Assembly: GCA_008682415.1 (NCBI GenBank)
Contig: VANK01000004.1
Coordinates: forward strand, 124,001 to 188,000
Direction: 5' to 3'
DNA from: Acidobacteria bacterium AB60
GTDB lineage: Bacteria > Acidobacteriota > Terriglobia > Terriglobales > Acidobacteriaceae
Length of the DNA: 64,000 nt
Shown one piece after another: positions 19,038 to 27,858 of the stretch. Under the pieces are notes generated by a model. That model did no database searches. It was given only the letters and a program-made list of their open reading frames with translations, and was not told the origin of the DNA. Both the position numbers and the translations under genes were made by a program. Positions within the stretch are counted from its first letter, which is position 1; the number at the start of each line of letters is the position of its first letter.

Positions 19038-19411
19038 AACGACACGCGCAACAGGAGTTGGACCGTCCGCGGCAGGCTGCTCTGGTGATTGACTACGCCA
19101 AAATTTGGTCCCAGCCCGACACCCGGCTCGGCAAACTGAGGATGGTTGAACAAATCGGAGATCTCGCCGCTGAACTTGAGCTTAGCCTTATCCGCCAGGT
19201 TGAACGACTTGTTCGCGGAGAAGTCAAGGTTGACCACGCCCACAGCCCTCAGGCCTCCGTCGACACGCGGTTCGTTGCCAAACGCCAATGGCCCGGGCTG
19301 GCTGAAACAGCTGGTGTTGAACCAATGCAACTGCCTCGTCGCGCGATCTCCCGGGACGCACTTCGAACATCCGGCCTCGTAGTTGGGGCGGATGATGCAT
19401 CCGCCCCGAGT
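19034..19411 (-). pseudogene. TonB-dependent receptor, C-terminal fragment
   Basis: An open stretch of 125 codons, bounded upstream by an in-frame TAA at 19412-19414, encodes the last part of an acidobacterial TonB-dependent outer-membrane receptor. The evidence is RPNYEAGCSKCVPGD, WFNTSCFSQPGPLAFGNEP, then LDFSANKSFNLADK, FSGEISDLFNHPQFAEPG and the final beta-strand VQLLLRVSF ending in Phe. Complete members are about 1000 residues or more, so nearly nine tenths is missing. There is no plausible start codon with a ribosome site. The stop codon abuts the truncated PfkB remnant. Compare the intact-looking homologous C-terminus at the right edge of the window. Confidence 0.8.
19385..19407. repeat. 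Perfect 10-bp inverted repeat, 3-nt loop
   Basis: GGGGCGGATG and its exact complement are separated by ATG, giving a strong hairpin. It lies inside the TonB-receptor fragment close to its in-frame stop. No T-run follows on either strand, so it is not a standard terminator. It may simply be coding sequence or mark an old rearrangement edge. Confidence 0.45.
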
Positions 19412-19650
19412 TTACTTTGCGTGTGTACCACCGCCAAACTCACAGCATCCGCGGTCGAACGATCTCTGGGCTTCGAGGATCACCTCGCCGGCTGCATTTA
19501 TACTTGCGGAGACCGCAAGGAATCCATCGAAAGGAGTGTCCGCTCAAGTCTCTGGACAGGCCGCATAGCCCGTCGCCTCGCAGTTCGCACAGCGGAACTC
19601 TCAGCCCGGTAAGCCACTTGCCCCCGGGTTTCGCGCGGAGTCGAGCATCA

Positions 19651-19662
19651 CAGCAATTGCTG
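19651..19662. promoter_or_regulatory. 12-bp perfect palindrome upstream of ssb
   Basis: CAGCAATTGCTG is a perfect palindrome 44 bases before the ssb start and four bases before a TTGACA hexamer. It could be an operator, but nothing else supports this, and the TTGACA lacks a convincing partner hexamer before the ribosome site. Confidence 0.2.
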
Positions 19663-19705
19663 GGATTGACAATGAGAATGAGCAGCGGACAACAGGAGTA
19701 AGAGC

Positions 19706-20176
19706 ATGGCAAAGAGCGTCAATAAAGTCATTCTGCTTGGCAACGTAGGCAAAGATCCCGAGATCCGCTCCACCGGCGCTGGCTCCATGGTGGCAAACTT
19801 TACTCTGGCCACCAGCGATCGCTATCAGGATCAGCAGGGCAATTGGCAGGACCGCACCGAGTGGCACAACCTCGTCGCCTTCAAGCGGACTGCGGAGATC
19901 GTTCGCGACTACGTCAAGAAGGGCACCAAGCTCTACATCGAAGGCAAGATCCAGACGCGCAGTTGGGACGACAAGGAGTCCGGACAAAAGAAGTACCGCA
20001 CCGAAATCATCGTCAACGACCTCTCTCTTCTTTCCGGCCGAGAAGACGGCGGTTCCGGCAGTGGCGGCTACAGCCGCAGTTCGGGAGGCTCCAGCAACTA
20101 CGATCAGCGCCCCGCCCCCAGCCACGATGAGTATGCGCAAGGTGCGGAGATCTCCGACGACGATATCCCCTTCTAA
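19706..20176 (+). CDS. ssb: Single-stranded DNA-binding protein
   Basis: A 156-aa SSB that coats single-stranded DNA in replication, recombination and repair. The OB-fold covers residues 1-112 and begins with VNKVILLGNVGKDPEI; the strand containing FTLATSDRYQDQQGNW and TEWHNLVAFKRTAEI is typical. A Gly/Ser-rich flexible linker (about 118-140) leads to the acidic tip DDDIPF, which binds partner proteins. AGGAG lies nine bases before the ATG. It is not next to rpsF or rpsR as in many bacteria, but stands alone after a degenerate region. Confidence 0.97.
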   Translation: MAKSVNKVILLGNVGKDPEIRSTGAGSMVANFTLATSDRYQDQQGNWQDRTEWHNLVAFKRTAEIVRDYVKKGTKLYIEGKIQTRSWDDKESGQKKYRTEIIVNDLSLLSGREDGGSGSGGYSRSSGGSSNYDQRPAPSHDEYAQGAEISDDDIPF

Positions 20177-20184
20177 GATCAGGA

Positions 20185-20204
20185 GGCCGCGGCAAAGCGC
20201 GGCC
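20185..20204. terminator. Possible shared terminator hairpin between convergent genes
   Basis: A GGCCGCG stem with its exact complement and a six-base loop sits between the ends of ssb (20176) and the convergent flavoprotein gene (20210). Neither side has a clear T-run, so intrinsic termination is uncertain. Confidence 0.4.
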
Positions 20205-20209
20205 GCTCC

Positions 20210-21628
20210 CTAGCGCCTGAGGCGCAGATCGCGCAAAGCCGTCTGCGCCGCATGATAGCCGCACATACCGTGCACCCCTCCCCCGGGTGGCGTCGACGCC
20301 GAGCATAAATACAACCCCGGACTGCCCGTTGAATACGAACGCACTCCCGGCCGAAGCAGCACCTGCTTCAGCGTGAATGCGCCCCCGTTCACATCTCCGC
20401 CCACGAGGTTGGCATCCATGGCCTCCAGGTCAGAGGGCGCAAACACCCGTCGCGCCAGCACACAATCGCGAAAGCCCGGCGCGAACCGCTCAATCTGTGC
20501 TTCGATCGGTCCGGTGCGGTCTTCCCGGGAACCGTTGGGCACATGGCAATAGGCCCAGGCCGTGTGCTTGCCGGCTGGCGCGCGCAGGGAATCATAGAGC
20601 GATGGCTGCGTCACCAGCACAAACGGCTTCGCAGAATGCTTGCCGCGCCACACTTCGGACTCCGCCTGCGCAATCTCCGTAAAACTTCCCCCCACGTGCA
20701 CCGTCATGGCTCGCCGGCACGCTGCCGCGCTCCACGGAATCGGCTCCGAGAGCGCGTAATCCACCTTGAATGCGCCCGGCCCGAACTGGAACCTCTCGAG
20801 CGAACGTCGATAGTTGGCGCTCAGCCGCCCTCCCGCGATCTTCAGAAACTCCCGTGCCGATACATCGCACATCACCACCGCGTCACGCGTGTCCAGTTGC
20901 TCGAGCGATCCCACTCGGCACGATGTCCGCACCGTCCCGCCCAGTTGTTCCAGCCGGCGGATCAGTGCGTCGGGAATCGCCTGCGCGCCGCCCTTCGCCA
21001 CGGGCCAGCCCACGGCGGGTGCCGTAGCGCCGAAGATCAACCCCACCGCCGAACTCATCGGCTGGTCGAACGCCAGCAGCGAATGCGCCGCCATGCCGGA
21101 AAATAGCGCTCGCGCCCGTTCCGTCCGGAACCGGCGCACCAGCATCGCTGCGGGGAGCACCCCATAGGCCCCGAATCGCGCCATCAGCAGGGGGTGCGCC
21201 GGCACATGCAGCGGCGGCCTCAGCGCATCCTCCGCAAAGTCCCACCAGCGCTCCGCCGCCGGCCGCATCAGGCGTGTCCACGTCCGCCCATCCGCGCCAA
21301 GCTCCCCTTCCTGCGCCGCAAACGAGTTCTCCAGCACCACCGCCGTGCCATCTTCCATCGGATGCGCCGCAGCCGCATCCCCCTGCACCCATGTCAGACC
21401 AAGCTCCGCCAGCGGTAGCTTCCGGAAGAATGGCGACCCCGCTCCCATCGGATACACAGACGAGCCAAAATCATGACGGAAGCCCGGCAGCGTCAGCTCC
21501 ATCGTGCGCGCGGCGCCTCCCGCCTGCGCCTCGGCCTCCAGCACCTCCACCGCCAGGCCCGCCTCCGCAAGCACCACTGCTGCCGAAAGCCCGTTCACAC
21601 CCGCGCCAATCACGATTGCCCGGTTCAT
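20210..21628 (-). CDS. NAD(P)/FAD-dependent oxidoreductase, PYROXD2/CrtI-like
   Basis: A 472-aa flavoprotein of the phytoene-desaturase superfamily. The N-terminal dinucleotide-binding motif is VIGAGVNGLSAAVVLAEAG (residues 5-23), followed by the acidic end of the second strand and GGAARTMEL. LPGFRHDFGSSVYPM is typical of the branch containing human PYROXD2, rather than true carotenoid desaturases. The C-terminal FAD-contact motif is LYLCSASTPPGGGVHGMCG. No crtB or other carotenoid gene is adjacent, so I do not assign a pigment role; the physiological substrate is unknown. It is followed after 20 bases (gene order on the minus strand reversed) by the lipase-maturation-factor homologue, suggesting co-transcription with that upstream gene. 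Confidence 0.82.
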   Translation of the reverse strand: MNRAIVIGAGVNGLSAAVVLAEAGLAVEVLEAEAQAGGAARTMELTLPGFRHDFGSSVYPMGAGSPFFRKLPLAELGLTWVQGDAAAAHPMEDGTAVVLENSFAAQEGELGADGRTWTRLMRPAAERWWDFAEDALRPPLHVPAHPLLMARFGAYGVLPAAMLVRRFRTERARALFSGMAAHSLLAFDQPMSSAVGLIFGATAPAVGWPVAKGGAQAIPDALIRRLEQLGGTVRTSCRVGSLEQLDTRDAVVMCDVSAREFLKIAGGRLSANYRRSLERFQFGPGAFKVDYALSEPIPWSAAACRRAMTVHVGGSFTEIAQAESEVWRGKHSAKPFVLVTQPSLYDSLRAPAGKHTAWAYCHVPNGSREDRTGPIEAQIERFAPGFRDCVLARRVFAPSDLEAMDANLVGGDVNGGAFTLKQVLLRPGVRSYSTGSPGLYLCSASTPPGGGVHGMCGYHAAQTALRDLRLRR

Positions 21629-21648
21629 CTAGAATCATCTTCTCCAAG

Positions 21649-23229
21649 TCAATCGTGCGGCGGCAACTGGTCCGCCGGGGCAATCATCCCGTAATGCCCG
21701 TCAGCCGTGCGCTCCAGGGCAGGCGCATACAACCCCAGGAACTGCCGCCGCCACCAGTTGCCCGTGCGCCGCTTCTCATTCAGCGACGTAAACCAATACT
21801 GGTAAAGGACCGCGCGCACGGCTCGCGGAGCCGCCCCGTCGAACGGGCTGCTGCGGAACAGCGCCAGCACATCTCGGTCGTTCGAAAGCAGGCGCGTCTC
21901 CGTGATGGGCACAATCTCGTTCTGCTGCCAGTCCCCCAAAGATGCGAACCACAGATTCCAGTCGAATCGCGGCTGATACGGCGCATAGATTCCCGGAGCC
22001 TCATGCAGAAGCTGCGGCTTGTAGCGGAAAACATAGGGCTCCCAGTTCTGCCCGTCTCTGGATCCCTGAAACTCAATCTCATAACGTCCGCGCGTCATCA
22101 CTGCGAAGAGACCATACTGGTTCGCAATCCGGAACGGCTCCAGCGCCGCAGCGGGCGCTATCGGAAGCGCGTGCGGAACAACAAGGTTCACCAGCTCCGC
22201 GGTGGTCGCATACCCAACCCAGATCATCAGGCATCCGGAGACCATCACGCCTGCGCCATGCAGCGCCGCTCCTACGCCAGGCTCGCCCTCATCGTTGACA
22301 CGCCGCAGCATCGCCGGCCGAAACCTCGCCGGAAACACTCGCCGCCAGTACACGTCATCCACCAGCAAAAAACCAAGCGCCAGCACAATGAAATTCAAAA
22401 ACGCGTAATTGCCCGTCAGGATCACGCCAATCTCCCACGGCGTCACGATACAGAAGCAGATCAACCGCAGCCGCCGCGGGAAGAACAGCAGGAACACCAG
22501 CACCAGCTCCATCACCAAGGTGGCGACGGCAGATGCCGCATGAAACCAGTGCGGCAGATGCTGCGCGTAGAACCCGATCCACGTCGGCAGCGGGCTGTTC
22601 TGGTAGTACTCGTCCATCGCCGTGAAGTTGCGCCACTGCGGATCGCCGCTCAGCTCCTTCACCAGCCCCGATTCGAAGTAGATGCGGAACCATTCCCAGC
22701 GCAGCAGCCACAGACTGGCCCGCGACGGCAGATGCCTAGCCCCCAACCCCGGCCATACGCCTCCGGGCGCGAACAACAATGCGAGAAATCCTGCCTCCAG
22801 CAGCATCCCGTCCGATTGGTAGCTCGAGAAATCCCCCGCCGCGCTCACGAACGACAAAAAACAGACGAAGCACGCCAGCAGCGTCATCCGGGGCCACACA
22901 TTCACAAACGCCAGCAACGATGCGGCGATCCCGCACCACGTGACGGTCATCATCATCATCGAAGACGAGGAAAGCCAAAACAGCGAGGGCGCGTGCCAGT
23001 AGCTCGCGGTCCCGTAATACTGTGTCGCCGCTTCCAGGTAGTTCTTCGCCGGCAGAATGCCATGCGGCCCAATCAGCCCCTTGATCTGGAACAGAAGAGA
23101 ATAAAAAGCGGAGAAGTAAATGAGAGCAAGTGCGCGCAGGAAGGTCCAGCGCGCCAAAACCGCCCGGTCGGCGCCGCATCTCCCGTCGAAGATCCGTCGC
23201 AGAAAACCAGCTGCCGTGCGCATGGTCAT
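21649..23229 (-). CDS. Lipase maturation factor (LMF) family membrane protein
   Basis: A multi-spanning membrane protein of about 526 aa resembling vertebrate LMF1/LMF2, which help fold secreted lipases in the ER; the bacterial role is not established. Evidence includes FLRALALIYFSAFYSLLFQI, LIGPHGILPA, the conserved GDFSSYQSDGMLLEAG block, LLRWEWFRIYFESGLVK, and a C-terminal soluble part with YGLFAVMTRGRYEIEFQG, typical of the family. At least six to eight hydrophobic segments are visible between residues 25 and 330. The ATG at 23229 (or 23223) is preferred; an in-frame TTG lies at 23265. The gene sits between an ABC transporter and a flavoprotein on the same strand, with gaps of about 20 and 54 bases. 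Confidence 0.82.
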   Translation of the reverse strand: MTMRTAAGFLRRIFDGRCGADRAVLARWTFLRALALIYFSAFYSLLFQIKGLIGPHGILPAKNYLEAATQYYGTASYWHAPSLFWLSSSSMMMMTVTWCGIAASLLAFVNVWPRMTLLACFVCFLSFVSAAGDFSSYQSDGMLLEAGFLALLFAPGGVWPGLGARHLPSRASLWLLRWEWFRIYFESGLVKELSGDPQWRNFTAMDEYYQNSPLPTWIGFYAQHLPHWFHAASAVATLVMELVLVFLLFFPRRLRLICFCIVTPWEIGVILTGNYAFLNFIVLALGFLLVDDVYWRRVFPARFRPAMLRRVNDEGEPGVGAALHGAGVMVSGCLMIWVGYATTAELVNLVVPHALPIAPAAALEPFRIANQYGLFAVMTRGRYEIEFQGSRDGQNWEPYVFRYKPQLLHEAPGIYAPYQPRFDWNLWFASLGDWQQNEIVPITETRLLSNDRDVLALFRSSPFDGAAPRAVRAVLYQYWFTSLNEKRRTGNWWRRQFLGLYAPALERTADGHYGMIAPADQLPPHD

Positions 23230-23283
23230 TGGAGGCTCGCCCCACCAAGCTAGTTGCACGGACAAGGAATCGAAACGTCCCGC

Positions 23284-24975
23284 CTACCCCGTCTTCACCA
23301 GCGTCTCAATCAGGTCGTCTCGTCGCGCATACGCCATTTTCTCGAAGCGGGGCAGCAACCGAAGCCAAACCACAACCGCTCCCGCCGCCATCGCCACAAA
23401 GATCGGAATCGAGAGCCACAGCCGGTCGAAATAGGCGCACGCCGCCAGCACCCCGCCCCCCGCGGCCAGCACTCCCAGCTGCACGGCAAGACTCAACAAA
23501 GCGTTGGCCTGCGACCCCTTCTGCCGCGAGATTCGCCCGGGATTCACCCGGTACGGCATCGCCAGCGAAAACGCATTCCCCGCGGCCAGGTGTACCGGCA
23601 GCGCAAACAGCAGCCACGCCGTCGTGGCGGCTAACGCCACCCTCTCCACCCCGCCATAACGAAGGCTCGCAAGAAAACACACCAGGATCGCGTCAAGGGC
23701 AAACAGAGCCGCATGAAACAGGTTCTTCGCCAGCAGCACCGTCCGAATCGGCGTGGGAGACAGAAACAGCATCTGGATACCCGCGCCCTCCGTGCCCAGG
23801 TTGTTGTAGAGCAGCTGCGTAAATCCCACCATCGCGTAGGCCAGGCACAGCAGCAATCCCAGTGGCAGGTGGCTCAAGCTCGAGCTCCCGCGGTTCCGAT
23901 ACATCCCCGAAAACAGAAAGACCATGATCAGCGGCGCGCCCAGTCCATACAACAGTGGAAGCGCGCGTAGAATCGTCCGCAATTCCTTCTCCATCACCGC
24001 TGCAATCGGGCCCGAACCATCCAGCAGCCACTCCGTGCTCCGCTTCTCTGCCCTCTTGCGTGAAGGCGCATCGCCCAGGTTCTCGCCGCGGTACTCCGCT
24101 CCCAGCCTGAGGCCGAGCACTCCGCCAATCCCCACGGCATAGATTCCCAGCAGCCCCAGGCACAGCATCGCATCCCCGGGCTGCCCCTCCGCGCCCCGCC
24201 GCAGGCCGCGCGCCGCCAGCCCAGGCGGCAGCCAACGCTGCACCGCGCTCGCCGTGTTCAGGTACCGCCCCACAGTCTCCTTGGAATGCGCGCTCACCCA
24301 CGGACCCCCGGCTTTGCCTCGAAACGCCGGGTTCAGAAAATTCAGCCCCAGCATCGCGCCCAGAAACACCACCGTCAGAATCTCCCGTGTGCGCCGCTGC
24401 GCCAGCCAACGGTCGATCCAGGCGAAGATCGCCCGCACCAGCAGCACGTTGAACACCGCAAACCCAAACAGCGAAACCGCAGCCCACCCGAACACCACAG
24501 GCCGTGCAGCCGTGATTCCCGCCAGGAGCCCAACACAGCAAAATCCGCCCATGATCGTCGACACGTCCACCAGACCGAAGATCAGATGCAGCAGATAAAA
24601 CGAGCCAAAACTCACCGGAAACCGCAGCAGTCCGGCCAAGTCAAACTGTTGCTGAAACGACGCCAGCGACACGGGCACAATCTGCCACATCAGGAACAGC
24701 ACCCACACGATGACCGGCAGCACGCGCCACTGCCCGTGCGCCGTCACCATGTACGCGCTCCCTCCAAACGCCGCGGCAAAGAACAGGGCAATGCACGAGT
24801 ACACCACGATCACCACCACCCGCGCCACCGTCTCCACCGCGCCCTTGGTGGTCCGCATCCCATGCCGGAACACGCTCCATCGCATTTGCGCCAGCGCGCC
24901 GTACTGCGCCCGTGCCAGCGGCGAGAACACCCCACCGCGCGTCGCGGCTGCCGCAGCGTCCCCTACGCCAGCCAC
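23284..24975 (-). CDS. ABC transporter permease, ABC-2-like, large
   Basis: A membrane protein of about 563 aa with roughly ten to twelve hydrophobic segments, such as VVVIVVYSCIALFFAAAFGG, LPVIVWVLFLMWQIVPVSL and AVVVWLRLLPRF near the end. The N-terminal LARAQYGALAQMRW is common in large two-domain ABC permeases paired with CcmA-type ATPases. The frame is open far upstream inside the ATPase gene. The likely start is GTG 24975, overlapping the ATPase stop by 13 bases, or GTG 24930. It forms an exporter with the ATPase; substrate is unknown. Confidence 0.78.
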   Translation of the reverse strand: MAGVGDAAAAATRGGVFSPLARAQYGALAQMRWSVFRHGMRTTKGAVETVARVVVIVVYSCIALFFAAAFGGSAYMVTAHGQWRVLPVIVWVLFLMWQIVPVSLASFQQQFDLAGLLRFPVSFGSFYLLHLIFGLVDVSTIMGGFCCVGLLAGITAARPVVFGWAAVSLFGFAVFNVLLVRAIFAWIDRWLAQRRTREILTVVFLGAMLGLNFLNPAFRGKAGGPWVSAHSKETVGRYLNTASAVQRWLPPGLAARGLRRGAEGQPGDAMLCLGLLGIYAVGIGGVLGLRLGAEYRGENLGDAPSRKRAEKRSTEWLLDGSGPIAAVMEKELRTILRALPLLYGLGAPLIMVFLFSGMYRNRGSSSLSHLPLGLLLCLAYAMVGFTQLLYNNLGTEGAGIQMLFLSPTPIRTVLLAKNLFHAALFALDAILVCFLASLRYGGVERVALAATTAWLLFALPVHLAAGNAFSLAMPYRVNPGRISRQKGSQANALLSLAVQLGVLAAGGGVLAACAYFDRLWLSIPIFVAMAAGAVVVWLRLLPRFEKMAYARRDDLIETLVKTG

Positions 24976-25757
24976 GAAAGCTCCTGCGCCGGCTCGCCGC
25001 CGCCCGCCCCCACGATTGACAGAAAAATCTCCTCCAGCGTCAGCCTCTGCTCCTGCGCGCCCGGCAGGTTGCTCGCCACCCCGGCACGCAGTTCCTCCAG
25101 CGATCCGTTCGCCACCAGCCGCCCCTGGCTGATGATCGCCACGTGGCTGCACAGGCGCTCCACAATCTCCAACACGTGCGTCGTCAAAAAGATCGTCGCC
25201 CCGCGCTGGATCATCCCCTGCAGCATGGCCTTCAGCATCCCCGCCGCAATTGCATCCACGCCCTCGAACGGCTCATCCAGAAACAGAACCTTCGGCCCGT
25301 GAATCACCGCCGCCGCCAGCGCCAGTTTTTTCTGCATGCCGTGCGAGAAGTCCGTCACCAGCTTCTTGCTCTCGTTGGCCAACTGCATGAACTCCAGCAG
25401 CTCTTCCGTTCGCTGATTCGTAACCGCGCGGTCCAGCCCATACATCCGCCCCACAAAGCGCAGATACTCCGGAGCCGTCAGACGCCCCAGCAGCGCCATC
25501 CCCTCCGGCACCACCCCGATCTGCCGCTTCAGCTCCAGGGAGCCCGCTTCGAACCGCTGCCCCAGAATCGCTATCGACCCCGCGCTCGGCTCCAGCAGGC
25601 CCGTAAGCATCTTGATCGTAGTGGACTTCCCCGCCCCGTTCGGCCCCAGAAATCCAAAAAACTGACCCGGTGCCACGCTCAATGAGACGTCATCCACCGC
25701 CGTCAGCGCGCCAAAGCGTCGCGTTAGCCCCACCGTCTCAATCGCTGCAGTTCCCAT
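24963..25757 (-). CDS. ABC transporter ATP-binding protein (CcmA type)
   Basis: A 264-aa ATPase that powers the adjacent permease. Walker A is GPNGAGKST and Walker B is KVLFLDEP. The Q-loop region reads QIGVVPEG. The signature is the variant DFSHGMQKK, common in ABC-2 exporters, instead of LSGGQ. The switch His is in TTHVLEIVE. The ATG at 25757 is preferred over an upstream in-frame codon because conserved sequence begins at once (IETVGLTRRFGALTAV). Its start region faces the divergent M61 peptidase gene. Confidence 0.9.
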   Translation of the reverse strand: MGTAAIETVGLTRRFGALTAVDDVSLSVAPGQFFGFLGPNGAGKSTTIKMLTGLLEPSAGSIAILGQRFEAGSLELKRQIGVVPEGMALLGRLTAPEYLRFVGRMYGLDRAVTNQRTEELLEFMQLANESKKLVTDFSHGMQKKLALAAAVIHGPKVLFLDEPFEGVDAIAAGMLKAMLQGMIQRGATIFLTTHVLEIVERLCSHVAIISQGRLVANGSLEELRAGVASNLPGAQEQRLTLEEIFLSIVGAGGGEPAQELSWLA

Positions 25758-25896
25758 GTGCGGCCAGAATAACAAACACGAACGAAACACCGCCTCCCTG
25801 CTGATCGATACCTCCTCCGCGCAGCTCAGTCACAATCCGCGTCGCCCTCAGCAACCGCCATGCGAAAATAGACCGATTCCCCACGGAGGATCCTCG

Positions 25897-27834
25897 ATGG
25901 ACTTTGCAAGCCTCGTCCGCCGCTGTGTCGCCACCATCTCTTGTTCCTTTGTAGGAATCCCCGTTGCCCCGGCGCAGCCCGCAGCCAAACATGCGCAGGT
26001 TCCCAGGGAGCCCATCCAGATCACCGCCGACCTCACCGACGCGCCCCGCCGCATCTTCCGCGCTGAGATCGATCTCCCCGTGACCTCCGGCCCGCTCACC
26101 CTCACTACCCCGCAATGGATCCCCGGCACTCACATGCCCATAGGACCGGCCGCAAAGATCGCCGGCGTCGTCTTTACCGCCAATGGGCAAACCCTGCCAT
26201 GGCGCCGCGACGACGTCGACCTCTATCAGTTCCACCTCAACATCCCCGCCGGTGTCACTCGCCTTCACGCTCACCTCGACAGCATCGTCTCCGACCGCGT
26301 CTCGGACAAGCTCGCCATGCTCGACTGGGAGGCCCTGCTACTCTACCCGGCGCATGTGCCGGTACGTGACCTCCCCATTCAGGCGGCCGTCATCGTCCCT
26401 CCAGGTTGGGGAGTCGGAACCGCCCTTACGCTCGTCGCTCCCCGCACAACCCCGGTCCCCGACGCCGGCGCAACCACTCGTTTCGCTGCAACGAACGTAG
26501 AGCAGTTGGAAGACTCCCCCATCCTCACCGGCCTTTACTTCCGTGAGTATCCCCTCGCCCCCGAGATCTCCCCCAAACACTTCCTCGAAGTCGCTGCCGA
26601 TGCGGCCGACGAAGCGGAATTCAAGCCCGCGCTCCTCGCCGAGATCGCAAACCTGGTCCGCGAAGCCGATAAGGAATACGCCTCCCATCACTACAACGAG
26701 TACCGCTTCCTCCTCACCATCTCTGACACCGCCGGCTTCTCCGGCACCGAGCACGGACAATCCTCCGACGATGGCGCCGGCGACAAGGCCTTCAGCGATC
26801 CCGCCATGCAGCCCGCGGTCGCCGACCTGCTCCCCCACGAGTTCACCCACTCCTGGAACGGGAAGTACCGCCGCCCCGCCACCCTCTACCAACCGGACTT
26901 CGCTACCCCCCAGCAGGGAGAGCTGCTCTGGGTCTACGAAGGCATGACGCAGTACCTCGGCAACGTGCTGGCCGCTCGCGCCGGACTTAAATCTGCCCAG
27001 GAGTACCGCGAACTGCTCGCCTCCTCCGCCGCAGGCATGGACTACACTCCCGGACGGAGCTGGCGCAGCACACAAGACACCGCCATCGCCGCCTCCCTGC
27101 TGCGCAACCCCGATCGCTACGCCAACTGGACCCGCGGCCAGGACTACTACATGGAGGGTGAGCTCCTCTGGCTCGACATCGATACCCTTATCCGCAAGAC
27201 CACCAACAATCAGAAATCGCTTGACGACTTCGAGCGCCTCTTCCTCGGCAAAGGCGGCAACACCGGCCCTACCATCGTGCCTTACACCTTCGACGAACTC
27301 GTAGCCGCGCTCAATCAGGTCATGCCCTCCGACTGGGCTCCGTTCCTGCACGAGCGCGTCGACAAACCCCACGACCACGCCAACTTCGACGGCATCGCCC
27401 GTGGTGGCTACGACGTCGTCTACCAGGACGAGCCGTCCAACTCCGAAAAATCCCTCGCCGCCCTCTTCCCCAAGTTCCTGGGCGGCGTGGATGCCTGGTT
27501 CTCAATCGGCATGCAGATGGGCACCGACGGTTCCATCAACGACGTCCGCTGGAACGGCCCCGCCTACAAGGCTGGCCTCGCTCCCGGAGACAAGGTCCTC
27601 GGCGTCAATGGCCGCCTCTACAACGGCGACCTCCTTCGCGCCGCCATTCGCGACGCCAAAGGCAAACCCGAGCCCATTCACCTCATCGTGCAGCGGGAAA
27701 CTTTCCTCCGTTCGGTCGACATCGATTACCACGATGGCGAGCGCTACCCGGTTCTCAAGCGCAACGCCGAGCCCACCGCCTACCTCGACGACATCATCAA
27801 GCCGCTCGCCTCAGCGCCGGCAGCCACGAAGTAG
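25897..27834 (+). CDS. M61 family metallopeptidase with PDZ domain, secreted
   Basis: A 645-aa zinc aminopeptidase of the glycyl-aminopeptidase family. The ATG at 25897 is preceded by GGAGGA at ideal spacing; an upstream open stretch is not needed. Residues 1-30 are a signal peptide. An N-terminal beta domain (about 35-190, containing TPQWIPGTHMPIGPAAKIAG) precedes the catalytic domain with the zinc motif HEFTH at 314-318 and the third ligand Glu348 in VYEGMTQY. A PDZ-like domain closes the protein (around 540-610; VRWNGPAYKAGLAPGDKVLG). It should act in the periplasm on peptide N-termini, with Gly/Ala the known preference. It is divergent from the ABC genes and convergent with the cytochrome gene. 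Confidence 0.9.
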   Translation: MDFASLVRRCVATISCSFVGIPVAPAQPAAKHAQVPREPIQITADLTDAPRRIFRAEIDLPVTSGPLTLTTPQWIPGTHMPIGPAAKIAGVVFTANGQTLPWRRDDVDLYQFHLNIPAGVTRLHAHLDSIVSDRVSDKLAMLDWEALLLYPAHVPVRDLPIQAAVIVPPGWGVGTALTLVAPRTTPVPDAGATTRFAATNVEQLEDSPILTGLYFREYPLAPEISPKHFLEVAADAADEAEFKPALLAEIANLVREADKEYASHHYNEYRFLLTISDTAGFSGTEHGQSSDDGAGDKAFSDPAMQPAVADLLPHEFTHSWNGKYRRPATLYQPDFATPQQGELLWVYEGMTQYLGNVLAARAGLKSAQEYRELLASSAAGMDYTPGRSWRSTQDTAIAASLLRNPDRYANWTRGQDYYMEGELLWLDIDTLIRKTTNNQKSLDDFERLFLGKGGNTGPTIVPYTFDELVAALNQVMPSDWAPFLHERVDKPHDHANFDGIARGGYDVVYQDEPSNSEKSLAALFPKFLGGVDAWFSIGMQMGTDGSINDVRWNGPAYKAGLAPGDKVLGVNGRLYNGDLLRAAIRDAKGKPEPIHLIVQRETFLRSVDIDYHDGERYPVLKRNAEPTAYLDDIIKPLASAPAATK

Positions 27835-27858
27835 CTTCAGCCCACGCGTCTCTCGTCC

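Noticed and set aside
19666-19671. TTGACA hexamer upstream of ssb as a promoter
   Set aside because: The 17-base spaced partner ACAACA is poor and overlaps the ribosome site, leaving no room for a leader.
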